From Orthonyx spaldingii (lineage: Eukaryota; Chordata; Aves; Passeriformes; Orthonychidae), in assembly GCA_013397795.1 (NCBI GenBank), contig VZTJ01004517.1, forward strand, positions 180,653-244,652: a stretch of 64,000 nt of DNA, given 5' to 3'. The position numbers and the translations under genes were made by a program. The notes beneath the pieces were generated by a model that was not told the origin of the DNA, did no database searches, and was given only the letters and a program-made list of their open reading frames with translations. Shown piece after piece: positions 13,101 through 26,415 of the stretch; positions within the stretch are counted from its first letter, which is position 1; each line of letters opens with the position of its first letter.

Positions 13101-16100
13101 AGAGGGCAGAGAGTACTGATCAACAAAAAGACATCAGAAACACAGCATGGTATTAACAGGTCTTGATCATTAAGGAGAACAAAGGCCCATATTTCAGGCT
13201 AACAGCACAACATCTGCCAAAAATCTTCACAGAGCAGTTATAAGCACAAATGAGTACTTTGTGAGCACACTTCAACCAGATAACTTGAGTGAGTAGGTAG
13301 TTTTCCAAATACCTTCCTAGCTTTAATCCCAAGACAGAATGCTGTGCACAAATCAAGCAGCTCAATAGCATTACCCTATGGAAATGTGTCCCCAGAGTCC
13401 AATGTTCCCTCTTCTTTCTCCAGTATCCACCAAATTACTCCTGTTAAAATTAGAACTTGTTGCAGAGATAAAAAGAGCTTGAGCAGTTTTGTCCTTACAT
13501 TTTCACCAAATAAGAGGGAAGAAATTCAAAAGCCTGATGAACAGAGAAAGTCAATAGGAACTTCATGGAGCTCTGTGGAACATTCCTTCCTGCCCTGCTG
13601 TTAAATCAAGTTAAATATTTGTTTCATTTTCTTCCTCTATAGACAGAAAAGATTTGAATGCCTTCAGTTTTGAACTATTGTTATTAATACTAACAAAGGG
13701 TTAGATACACAAGGGATCTTAGACAGCTGTCCTCTAGCCTTCTGATGTATGGCTCTGGGAGGGAGCCTGCCTGGCTTACACAGGCTGGAAATAGAGCAGC
13801 ATTTCTAAAGAGATAGGCAAAACTGGTAACCCCGAGGGAAAGCCACCTAAATCAGCAAAGCAGAAAAGTCCCAAAGAGGTGTCTTAAAATCCTCCCTTTT
13901 TGCAACTGTTAGCTCAAAATCTCCTCCCATACAGGTAAGCAATGAGGTCCTCAGGGAAACAGAGGTGGCCTTTCAGGAATCAGTGTCATGCCAGGCAATC
14001 TTATTCTAACTGTAGGAGTTCCACTGGGTGCTGGTTAATGCTGAACTGGTGCCACAACGCTTGTGAATCTTGCTCCAAGTTTGTTTCTTTTCTAAACTGA
14101 TCATGACACAACCCTTTCATTCAAATCTTTCATGGGGATCTGCTTCCCCTGTTGGTGTCTGCAGCTGTCTGAGATGCAGAGATCTGGATTTAGCTTCTGC
14201 TTTTATCCTAACAGGGTTGAACTCTGAGCATGAGAGGGCCCTGTCTATGCATCCATCCCCATGCTTCTTCGTGGGCTGCAAAAACGGCATCTCCTCCCTG
14301 CCATAAAAGCCATTCATTTTTGCATGGAAGAGGGGAACAAACTGTTTCTCTGTGTAGTGGTTGAGAAAGATTTTATGAGAAATAAGACACCTAAGAGTTA
14401 CTATGGGGTTTATATCAAATAATTTTCAATAAAAGATTACCACAGATAATCTGAGGAGTTAATTTTTATAACTGTTCAGGAACTAAAATGGGTTGCATAA
14501 AATGTTGCACCTTTAGTAGTTACTGCAAATGAACCCATTTTGCCTCAACGGGGCCATGCTGGTGCAGCACTTCACACTGGCTGCCATAGCTTACCCAGCT
14601 TCTGTGGTTCCAGCTGGAGCCACAGAAATAGTTCAGGTTTCTCTGTAGGGCACTGAACTGTGTGGCATTGAATTGTCCATTACTTCTGCATAAAGGGAAC
14701 TTGCTCAGAAAAGTTTTGTTTCCCACCTGAGCCATCTTGCTGACTCTGATATAAAGTCCTGCTGGCTGACATCCTCTGTCCTTGCAATGAAAAGCAGGTG
14801 TGCTTCAGCAGGACTGGGACCTAAATTCAGAGTATTTTTCTTCTGAGCAAATATTACAGGAATAGTCATGAGTCTTTTCGACTCTGCAGCCTGCAGTCAG
14901 ACAAGTAAGTTCATTACCTTAAATACATATAATAATTTCCAGAAGAATGCAGTGCAATTTTTCAGAGGTCTCAAGAATGATTAGGGACTGTGCAGTTTTG
15001 GAAACAGACCTTGTGCTTTCAAATAAGGTTTCTTATAGCCTTCCATATTACAGAGCTAGTTTAGCATGTCATGGAAAAACAAGGGGGATTTTAACAAAAA
15101 ACCGTTGCCAGCCCTTCCAGTTTTCCCACTACATTTTTTTATTCCATTCAGAAGAGACTGACCTTTTTTCTTTTGTATTGGTCTTCTATTCTTACCATAT
15201 TGCACAACTGAAAATCTGACATCCTTAGCTTCTCAGGTATTCATTTTCACCATACTACTCTAAGAAAGAAAATTCATGAATGGGAAATTGAAGCACCAGA
15301 GATCCAAAGAGCTCCCAGAGCCATTCAGAGAGTCGGTTCAGGGAGCACTGAGTCCAGACCTCCTAAGTCTAACAGCAGGACCTCAGCTATTCAATCATCC
15401 TTCCTTTCAATTGCACCATTTACCTGTCCAGAGATCACTTTCACATGATAAGTCTTTTTAATTTAAAAAATACTTATATTTTCAGTGTATGTTAATTCAG
15501 AACAACAGAACCAGCATATTTTTATTGAATTATGTTCATTCTCTATCAGTTATTTATGAATACCAGAGCTGTCTCTCCTTATTCAATAAAACAGGTATGT
15601 ATTCATTTAAATTAATGCAAATAAGAACCATTGATTCCTCTGACCCCTTTAATTCATTAGCCAGGCTGATTAGTTTTTTAGATAAAGTTGAAGGGAAAAA
15701 ATATACCCAAGGTGAATTTTGAAACAACTGTGTCAAACTGAAACTGATCCTGGAGTGATCCTTATCTGCAAACTACAGGATATTTGTTCCACTGAACCTC
15801 AGAAGGATAAAATCTGTCTAAAGTCTCATGTTAGCAATGGACAGCCACTTAAGAGCCCTGTACCTGAGAACAGGCTTTACTTTATTGACTATAAAAGCAA
15901 ACAATGGGTCTTATCATGCTCCTACGTAGGCAGCAAAATACTCTGAGATGGCAAATTTGTAAGTTTTCCATACTGTAAGTATACAATTTTTAATGGGTCA
16001 GTGCTTTATTGAAAGAGAATCCTCAGCATAGACCTTGTAAAACCCAGCCATTGCACCAGTAAATATTCTGGTCATGTATTCTGACCTTTGCCTCCAGAAC

Positions 16101-16195
16101 TGGGAGCTGGATGAAGGCAGGGACGAAGATTCTTACAAACCAAGTGGAAATTTCCAAAGTGCTCAGTCTGGTAGGGGCCGCCCAGGCCTCAAGGG

Positions 16196-16233
16196 CATTA
16201 CTTACAGCCCCTAAATGCTGGCTGTAAGTAATG
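16196..16233. repeat. Perfect 14-bp inverted repeat (hairpin)
   Basis: The left arm CATTACTTACAGCC (16196-16209) is exactly complementary to the right arm GGCTGTAAGTAATG (16220-16233), with a 10-nt loop. The bases just outside the arms do not pair, so the stem is exactly 14 bp. No gene is near. It could be a template-switch scar or the remnant of a small hairpin element. Confidence 0.9.
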
Positions 16234-19200
16234 GGATAATGGGGTGTTTTAAAGCATTTCTCCTCAGAATAGGTATGTCTGCTTTTACAATATAAAGAAC
16301 TTTTAAGAATGGTGCAGCCACAGAATTAAGCTTTTCAATTAAGCCTGGAAAGTTTGTCACAAGGATAAATACAAGGAAAGCCAGGCAGTGACTTCAGAAA
16401 AAGAGAAGCTTCCACACCCCAGTCTTTAATCATGAACTTGAGTGAAGTAGGGTGTGGGAGCTGGGATTACACCCTGCTACTTTGCCCATAAGGACTTGAA
16501 CTCATGGTGCCGTACGCTTTTCAGGGGAGGAAAGATCTCACTTTTAGGTTATCATATATTCTTGTGGCTTAGGAGGAGGAAAAAAATCCCACTTGCAATT
16601 TTTCCTGTTGGACCTGCTCATTTTATATGGGATGATGGTCAAACAGCTGCAAGGGGAGGATGGAAGAGAACCCCAGCCTGAGGTACTCTACCACGTGCTG
16701 ACTCACGGGCAGAAAGGAGAGGGCAAAACTGCTCTTTACAGTTTTGGAGGTGCAGGAAGAGAAAAGGGAGGGGTAGAAATCCTGGAGTAAGATAGATACC
16801 TCACCAGGGTCCACAAGAATTGGAGTCCACTGAAATCCAGAGCAATAGTAGTTCTGGGATGAATCTCCTCTCCTGAGCTCAACATACCCCTCACCGAAGA
16901 AAGAGGGATTTGAGAGAAACAGAAATAAAGAAAGGTGACATCTAGGGCTGCATTAGCAAGTGTCACAAGCCTGGGACAAGCAGCACTAGGGCTTAAGATC
17001 TGGTATTCAGCAGAAGACCTGACAACCTCTGAAGAAAGAGGCTTGAGGCAGAGGACCCATGTGCCCCAGCTTAGTGGTTGCCTTATGGTCATCCACTCTT
17101 CACATCAGTAAAAGCATTTTTAATACCATTCCTTGGTTATTTAGCTCTGACTAATCCATGAGAATGCGAAGATATTCCTTGAAAAATGTACCTGTGCTCT
17201 TTATATACTTGTGTAATGTGAGTCATAGACTCAAGTGCCTTCTGGATTCTTAGGTTATGCAGAAGAAACAAAAGACAAGAGGTCCCTGTGGATAAAGAGA
17301 ATTTGTCATATCTATGCCATACCTGGCCGTCACCCTGCAAGCCCTGGTAACAGGGTTATGAGCAAGCAGAACCAGCATGGAAAGTGTTCTGTGTCCCTCA
17401 TCAAATGCAGATCACCAGCAAGAAGTTCACTTATACAATACAAATTTAATTCAAACCTGTATTAAACAAACTGGAAATTTTTATGTCAACCATGTAAATA
17501 AAGAACTCTATATCATGTATCTTAGAGGAATGATTATTCCTTTCTTCCATGTCGTATTACCCAAGTGAACTAGATATGACATAGTGTCTTGGATGGCTTT
17601 AGGAAGTACCTTTGGAAACACTGGAACAAATCTGCACACCACTATTTTCATTACAAATGCATTTCAGGCTTCACTCAAATCCCTCTGGAGAAAATAGGAT
17701 TCTTTCCTTCTGGGTCTTGCTCTGCAGGCAACATTTGTACTAATACCTTGTAAAACAAAGTATCTCAAGCTTTACCTACATACAAATGAAGAAAAGTGGG
17801 ATGCATCAATTTTGGAGGTGTATTTACCACAGGTGCAAAAATCTTGAATACTGACCCTACACGTCCTGAACCTGTAAATGTCAAGAAAACACTAAGAACA
17901 GCAACTAACATAGAAGTCATTTCCACTTATCTCTATTTCTGAATTCCCTTCCTTTATTAGATTATTATCTCTATTCTGCAGGAGTTGGTTTTCCCTCCCA
18001 GAATGACTTTTTTTTAAGCACAAGTGGGAACAAGAAATTGCCCAACTCATTTACAAGCAGGCTAGTCACTAATCCAACAGCAAATGTGAACTACCATGCA
18101 ATAAAAAAAAAATTTAGGTTTCAATGCATTAACACAAGTATATAGCCATAGAGACCTGTGGCACTGCTCATCACTTTAATGAGGAGGCATTTAGGTGGCT
18201 TTTATGCCATCTGACCTGGGTGTTCATCCTCTTCCTAGCCTCCCCTACATGTGCTGGCCTGGTCATTAGAGATGCTGCAGGATTTCTCTAATTACTGAGA
18301 GTCATTTGCTCACCTACCCCAGCCACCTTGGTTCACAGAGGTGCCATGACAGTTGTCAAACTGAATTTTCTCAGTACCAAGGGTCTCCCCAAGCTGGGGA
18401 TCATCTGAAGGCCAGTTAAACTGATGTTAGGGCTACTTTGTGTGGATGATACAAAGTTGAGCTGTATCAGCTGTTGGTGGAGTGTTTGAACAACAGTATT
18501 TGGGACTCCTTCCAGTAGTGTGAGATTTCTTGGGCATGGTGACCTGGTACTGGTAACAACGTGTGTTACTGAGCCAAGACTGCAGGAGCTGGTAAAACAA
18601 GGATATTTCCTGCTAAAGCTTAAAGGACCTCTGTCCTTACCTCCTCCTCAACAAAATCCTGAGGAAAAAAATTTAAAAGGAGCAACTAATTTGCTTGTTT
18701 TCTAACACCACAGAAACTGACACATTTGAAGGTATTTTTTGGTGCTTGTTTTTCACAAACTAACAAAATTAAAAGATTCTAGAATATTCTGAATTACACA
18801 CAAATGCACAAATATTTGCTTAGAAAAGAACTGAGGTCCAAAGGGAGATAGAAAAAGAAAAACCAGACCAGAAAAGCTGATAGTGGAGATTGAAGCCAAG
18901 GTACATCCCCCACGGTAGCACTCCCTGACAGCTAACAACATTTGCATGAGCAGTGATTTAAGTCATATTTTTATATATGCCACATGCTTAAAGGCATTAG
19001 AAAAGCTTCAACATCATCAAGGAGAGCTACTAAAACAATTGCACCAAATTTACTTTGATGGTTCCAGGTGCTTTTACTTGCCAATGAAAAATACGTCCAA
19101 GTGATCACTCTATAGCTCCTTCGTCTCTGCTTTAAAGAAAGTGACTGTATAAAAACCATATATGCTACTAAGAGAAGAAATGAGAAATTTTACCTAGTAA

Positions 19201-22200
19201 GGATAACACCTTCTAACAAAAATAGAAACCTCTATTTAGGTTCTGTTACTTCATGCCTGATTAATCTGGAGAGCATGTCCGGGAGAGCAACTGGTGTTAA
19301 CCAGTCTGATAGTGTGATGCCTGCAGCAATACAAACTTGCTAATCTTAAGTTTAAAATAGATCTTCACAAGCAATTCATGTTAACTATATCTGATCCAAC
19401 TAGTTTTATCTTAGACTAGTCACTTCATTTCATCTCCTCTCTTTTGGTGCTGGGAAAATTTGATATAATGTCTTGATCATTATGTAGCCTGCACTGAATT
19501 GTAGATACAGGAAATTTGTGGACTTCCTACACTTATAGCTTGAGCTCAGCGGAGTTAAATGAAACATCAGACACCTAAATATGAGGACCATTCAGGCACA
19601 GTTGTGCGTGTTTCAGTAGCTGTTGCAGTTGAATCATAAATTAGCTATGGTCCTGATCAAAAAAAAAAAAATAAAAATATTCCCCTTTGGAAGTTTAGGA
19701 AGAAATTAATTTTCTTCCATCTTGAGCTACTGTACACACCACAAAAGGTCCTAAAACTGATGAGAAAGACTATATTTTCTGCCTTCAGGAAAAAGCCTTC
19801 AGGAAATGATGGTGAGTATCAGCTGCTTCCATTGCCCTAACAGGATTTGTGTGCATTTGAGTTTTGGAAAGTCATACAGTGTGTTCACAGGTGCCTAGAT
19901 ATAGACTTTGGAGCCAGATATAAATCTCTAAACTGTATTGCCTTTATCAGGCAGTCTGACTAAACAATGTATATTATTCTTTTGCCAAATTTTCCTCCTC
20001 TTAGGAGAAAGAGAGATCCACTTGAAAAACTGAGCTGTGAAGTGTTATATTTTTACTTGTTTTCTAGCATTTGTTAACAACTGGTTCAAAGAACAGAAAA
20101 TCACATTGGGCATTTGCTGAACTCAGTGCAAAGATCCTGCTTGAACTTGGGCTGCTCCACGGGGACCACCTCTGGTGGTATTTCCTGGGCCATGTCTTCA
20201 GCATGCAAGTTCCAGGTGCTTTCTTGTTGCCAACAGTTTAGGAGCACTCTATTGCTGTTTGCTTGTGCTTTACTGAATTTTAATGATGTATGGAGATATG
20301 GAGACAGAGGAGATCACGAATTGCAATTACCGGTGTTCTCCCCATGAAGAAGTGACCATGAAGAAAGCTTCCGCCAACTTTGTCGCCTAAAGAATCCAGC
20401 CTGCCCACTATGCCTCCTGTGAAATCAAAGCCTCCTCCCACTTTCTTGAATTGTATCTGCTTTGTACATTAGTCTTAGGAACAAATGACCTTGAAGCTGT
20501 ATGTGTAGCTAAAGGGAAGAATATGAGTCCTGTGTAAGAAACTGGAGAAGTATTATGGCTTTTACATCAACATGCAAAGCATCAACAAGCCAGACATACA
20601 CATGTGCATTGTAAGCTAAAAACAGTCCTGCCCTGGCATCCAGGGAAGAGATGCAGCTTGCAGTATTTTAAAATACATCTTCAGGTTACTTGAAACATTA
20701 ATTATAAAGATTAACAATTAATCCTACTCTATGAATTTGGCTCATCAACAGAAAATGTATGGTGAAAGAGATTGTTCTAAGTCTTTGGAAACAGTACTGG
20801 AAAGGCTCACTGAAGTTAGCAAACTTTTCTCAAAGATAAAGGCTCTAAGTGTTTCAGAATCTGAAGAGCAGCCATGCGAAACACCCCTATTTCCTCCACT
20901 TATTTGTACCCTAGAGATTATCACAGACAGAGGAAAAGTGTTAGCCCAAAAGGCATATGGGATATTAGTGAAATAAAGGGAACAATAAAGTTTTTAATTG
21001 AAAATCAGAAAAACCCTGCTCTAAAGTATGTGACCCACAGTGCAAGATTTTGGTCAGTCAAGCATATGCTCCATAACGTAAATGCTGGACTTGAATGGAG
21101 CTCAGCACCAGAACAAATATTTACTTTCTGGTGTGTCTGTCCTTTAGTCATCAGAATGACTTCAAGAGAAGCTAGTGGAAGCTACTGTCTGCACCAGAAC
21201 AGAAGTAGTTCATCTTAGTACATATGGCTGGATAAAGTCACCCCCCATACAGGTGGAGGGAGAAGAATAATCCCTTCTTGGGTCCTCCTTCAGGTCTAAC
21301 TCAGGCTCTGTCAGGCTGCAGCGATGCTGGTGTTAGAGCTCACAAGTTCCACTACTTCTCAGTTGGTTTATTCAGTTTTTTGTGGCTTTCTAGGATATTT
21401 TCCTCTGTCCATTCCAGCCATAGATTGATATATTGTTTCAGGTTGCAGACGATTTCATTTTGAGAGTATAGCTTTTATCTGTCACTTTGGTCTTTTCCAT
21501 GCTTTTCCATGGCACAGAGCCAAGTACTTCCTTACCTTCCTCCAGGCTGTGGGAAGAGTAGGGACATGGTGAGAAGCCGAGGGACAGACATTTCAAAAGA
21601 GTCATTCTGAAACTAAGTGACTGATACAGCCGGTGAGATGTTGCTGAAAAGTCTCTGGCTATTATTCTCATTCCCAGCAAGTCTGGGATAGGTTCACTGC
21701 AGACAAACTGGCATGTGAGAGACAGTCCAAGCATCTGAATATGTGGGATTCCCATGCTTCAGGTGAAGAGCCCTACTACAGCTAATGGTGGATCACAAAG
21801 AAAACTTGTGTAAAAATCCTGCTAGTGGGACTGTGGAAGACAAGAGGCTTTCTGGAAGCATCCCTATGCTTCTTGCACAAACTGACGTGCAACTAGAAAC
21901 CTGGAGCTGAGGTCAGTCTTGTGTTGCAATTGGTGAGACCAAGACAAAAACACCTGGGCAAGTAAGTTTGTGCCCTGAAAGTACAGAGACCAATTGAAGT
22001 AGGAATGACACATTTTTCCTGTATGGTTGAGTGCAAAATGCCATTGATTCACTTAGTTCAGAGCTATTTAAATATAGGATGAACTTTTCCTGATTTACAT
22101 TGCTTCTGCTTGGTCAAACTGGCAGCCCTGCTGGTGGCCACAGCTAGTCCTTAATTGAGAAGAGAAAGCAAGCTCCTCAAAGTCTTTCCATGGAAGGTAC

Positions 22201-24940
22201 TAAGCACTTGCATTCACTGATGAGAAATAATGCAGCCCGTTGGTCTGCAGAGCCCTTGCACTTCTGCTGGCTCCCACAGCAGCACTGCTGCACGAGGCAC
22301 AGTGGGAATGGCCGTGCAATCCAGGTCGATCTCAATCAAAAAGTAACAAAGAACTTTGTGAGTTTGGAAAGAGGACTGTGAGGCTAAAGTTGTAAACTGA
22401 TAACAGGTTGGACACACTGCACTGTTGTGTTGTGAAAGCCTAACGTTTAGCTTCTGTTTGCTTTAACTTGCTAACATTTTCCATTCTCTGGCTGTTGTAA
22501 ATGTCATTTCTTTCCACAATCATGAGGTGAGGCCCTGATCTTTGCTCAGAAAAGGGTCCAGCTTTTATATCAAACCAGCTAATCATAATTTTACTGCAAA
22601 CCTTGGACAATTTTGATAAGTGGTTATGTTATGCATTGTTGGTAGGAAAGCTTCTAATCTTGAACTTGAGTGCAGCCATGTAGAATGGATCGAATTTTGA
22701 AATAAAACAAAATAAATGCTTTTTAATGTATCATTTACAAGGTTCCAAGAAGCTGCTGTGCTTATCAGATGCTGCAATCATTTCCAGGAGCTACTTAGTA
22801 GAAGCTGTCAACTCCCTTCAGAAGTAATATGCCTAAGAGCATTTAAAACGAGATTCCTTACTAACTTTCTTTTTCTAATCCTGAACTCATCTACAAAGTA
22901 AATGATTTAAATTTCTAAAGAACATCAGGGTTTTTTTAAATAGATCAGGGGAATGGAAAACAGTGTTCTAAAGTCTATTTTCACAGTGAAATATTCTATA
23001 TTCTTGATAAAATCACACACATATTTTAAACTGTGGATAAGAAAAATGATAAGATGGTGAAAATATGAAAAGTAGAAAATTATTAAAAATAGAAGAATGG
23101 AACAGTCTATGTAAAAAGACCTCATATAATTTGGGAGATAAACAGCATCTAGAAGAGTTATTCTCCCTTTAATATGCAGGATTACCAGCAAATGATCTTC
23201 AGTGAGAGCTGTGCATAAGAATGGACCTTACGGCTGAACTACAGTTATGGTATTTGTGTGGAAAAAGTAAAGAGTTACATGCCTGCTTCCGTAGACTTCT
23301 AGTTGCAGTAATAATTGATCATACAGATTTTTGTCCATACTAAGAACTCACAATGCTGTGCAGCAGCATGCAGTGACTGAAATTTTTATTACAATGACAC
23401 TTACGTCATTTTTGCTGAGCTAGTTTTGAGTTCAGCGCAGTTGGAAGATGAACCTGTTCACCTTATAATATTGTTTGCTTTATTTATTGTTTTTTCCATA
23501 TTACCCTTTGAGACGCTCACCGTGTAATTTTACGGCTTTGAAGTTGTATGGGTTGACCTATAACTGTAATAAAGGAATTTGGAATGAGATAACACAAGTT
23601 TTTCCATTACTTACAAAAGGTTGAAGCTACTTATTAAACAACTTCATATTCTGTAACTTTGCTAAAATGAATACTTTTTCAAGCAACTGTTATGTTGTGG
23701 TAGACTCTTGCAGCACACAGATTGGATAGAATAGGCCTGTGCTGTGAACCTAAATAAGAAAAAACTATGCTTTAAGTTTTTAATTCAGCCTTTATGAAGA
23801 AAACTGCATTTCCTAGTTACAAATTAACAGTATGTGATCATCCTACATAACTACTCTGGGACACAGGTTGTGTTTCTCATGATTCATGCGCTTCTTAAAG
23901 AGCACTGAGTTCAGTTAAGATGATGCAAAGAAAACAGAGAGGCAGATTTGTCTCTCATTCTGTCCAGAGGGGATTGACCCACCAAACCATTCAACATGGA
24001 TCCCACCACACCTAACGTACCCCTAAATTCCACACCTTCAGTTGCACAATCAGCTTTTTCTCCAAGAAGAATATTTCCCTATGGATGTGCCTGGACTGCA
24101 GGGCAGGTGTGCCCCAGGGTGCACCCCACAGCCCTGCTCCCCCACTCACCAGGACAGCAAGACCTGTGGGCGTACTATTTTTCCTTTCAGCTGTCAGCTC
24201 AAGTTTCTTTGCAAAAAAAAAGAAGTCAGTGCTCAGGAAGCAAGGATTCTGGGAACAGGGACCACTGACACACACCCAGCCCTCCTCCTACTGTGGAGCT
24301 AATGCTTGGCCAAAGCATGCATACTGCCCTGTAAACTAGACACAGTCTGACTTCTCCAGGACGTAAAACGAAAGTATCCTAAATGCTCAAAAGGAGCTCT
24401 AAAATCCTCCAAAGAGGCAGCCAAACCTTCTAAATTAGGATCCTAAATTTCCAGCTGTCTTCCAGTAAAACATTTCACAAGGAGGATCTCTGAAAGCTTT
24501 AGTAACGACCACCACTATCAGTAGCACTAACATCCCAGCTAAGGACTTGCTAGACAATTAAACTCTGCTGAATTTGCATGGAATTGCATGCAAATATACA
24601 TTATCCAAACAGTGGAACAGGAGGAAAATCCAAACAAAAAGAAAATAAAAACACAGTCTGTCATATAGCAACATAAGCCACTAAAAATCCCACTGAAACT
24701 CACTGAAAATCAAGGGTGAACACTAATGTTAGTAAACACTGGATCAGGCTCTCAGAAATAGCACTGGGTCCAGTGATCTGCTGCCCATCCCCAGTTGGTC
24801 TGTGCCATGGAGAGAGCTCCAGGCAACAGCTGAAGGTCTCCTTGTGGCAGGAGTAGCTTTGGCTGTAGCAGTAACTGCACAGCACCTCACATGCCACCAG
24901 TGTAAATGTATTCTGGGATTGTGGCAGGTGGGCAAGAGGA

Positions 24941-25010
24941 GCTGCTTTTCCTGGCATGAGTTAGGTTATCTCCAAGCTGCTTTCTACTGGTATGAGTTAG
25001 GTTATCCCTA
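24941..25010. repeat. Two-copy tandem duplication, about 35 bp unit
   Basis: The block at 24941-24975 is followed directly by a second copy at 24976-25010. Both begin GCTGCTTT and share ATGAGTTAGGTTATC. A few substitutions and a one-base length change separate them, so the duplication is not brand new. Confidence 0.85.
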
Positions 25011-26322
25011 AGGCTCTTTTGAATCTCATAGTTAGGCAGATACTTACCAGCAAAATACAAGACAATACACCTTTAGGCATTGTCTTGGGAAAGCTGAGGC
25101 TAAATACAAGAATGCTGCATGATTTCATTTGTTTTCTTCTTGGCTGTAGCTGGTCTATAGTATCAAACAGATCATCAAACAGATCACATCCACATCAGGT
25201 GCTGTTTCTGGTGGTACTGATACACTGACAAGCCAGTACAACCTCTCATGCATATTTAGCACCAACATGGTGTTGTATTCCTTGAAACAAAAAAGCTGTT
25301 TCCCCATGTCTGGAGCCACAGGCTATCATGCTCCCAACTCCTGGGAATGGCTGAGTTGGAGTTAGGCCAGTGGCACCCATGAGGTCTGTGCTAGGCATCC
25401 ATTTAGGAGGGAGCTGCAAAGTAAAGAATGAAATGTTCTGGTGGGTCTGACGATCTTACAGAGTGGGAAGACATGGTTGCATGGACTTTGAGCCTTCTAA
25501 TGATAACAAAACTGTTGTTGAGCATTGCCTTGTCATTATGCTGCTTCTTGGAAAGCCACAGATGAGACTGTAAAAATAAAGTAGTTTAGAAAGGGGTAAA
25601 TTAGACCCTAGCTTCACCTGTCAGAAGGTTAATGCTTGGATTATGATGCAATCTGAGTTCACAAGTGACTCATCAATTTGCAGTTTCTACTAAAATATAT
25701 TTTAAGTCCTCAGAATTATTTTGGACAATTCTGTCTTGCACATGAAAAATATATTTCTGTATAATACTGTCTGTGAAGAAGAGTAAAGGCTCATGTACTT
25801 CACTATTTGCATAATATATTTCCTGTGCCAGTAGTGGTTTTCCATAATGACTATATAATCCAAGGGCAGCTTAAGACAGACAGTGCATTTCAACGTTACA
25901 TTTTCTTTTTCATTTTTAAAAATACAAATACTGATTGAAATGTAGATAAAGAAAGAGTGAGCAATAAATTATTCTGTAGTATTAGCCAAATATTCTGAAA
26001 AGACATGTTCCTCCACCCCCAGGCAGCCATACCTGGTGGCAGTTGCACACATCTTCAAGCTGCATTCTAGAGCCCAACACTACTTCTGCAAATTCTGCCA
26101 CAGTCCAAGCCAGGTACCAACATTGTTCCAGCTTCTCTGCCTGGCTTATGTGTCAGGAGTAAGCTTGGGGATCTTATTTGGGTACCTGGATCAAAGATTT
26201 TAAAAAAAAAATTTTTTTCCAAGGTTTTAGGTTTCTAGGATCACTTTATAAAGCACTAGCCCTTACCTATCATCTGGTTTGTACATCTGCCACCATTAAG
26301 ACTGACAATAGGAGGATATACA

Positions 26323-26415
26323 ATACTATACTATACTATACTATACTATACTATACTATACTATACTATACTATACTATATATGATACTATACTATGCTA
26401 TACTATGCTATACTC
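26323..26415. repeat. Pentanucleotide microsatellite (ATACT)n
   Basis: About 11-12 near-perfect copies of ATACT run from 26323 to about 26381. Interrupted copies (TATGATACTA, TACTATGCTA) continue to about 26415. The perfect core next to a decayed flank is typical of a microsatellite that still changes length. Confidence 0.95.

Larger units (their letters stand above)
7134..26322. other. Intergenic DNA, no gene recognised
   Basis: About 19 kb of non-coding sequence. Open frames reach about 114 codons at most (for example 20874-21218 on the plus strand) but show no known domain, no biased codon use visible by eye and no exon chain. Locally G/C-richer patches occur near 8690-8840 and 24080-24160, without the CpG density of an island. 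Small repeats inside this stretch are listed separately. Distal regulatory elements of CALB1 could lie here but cannot be recognised from sequence alone. Confidence 0.65.

Noticed and set aside
19787..19809. Short direct repeat of GCCTTCAGGAAA
   Set aside because: Only 12 bp twice; too small to call a feature.
20731..21218. Overlapping plus-strand frames of 81 and 114 codons in intergenic DNA
   Set aside because: No recognisable domain, no consistent splice structure, and two frames overlap in the same DNA. Treated as chance; transcript data would be needed to revive it.
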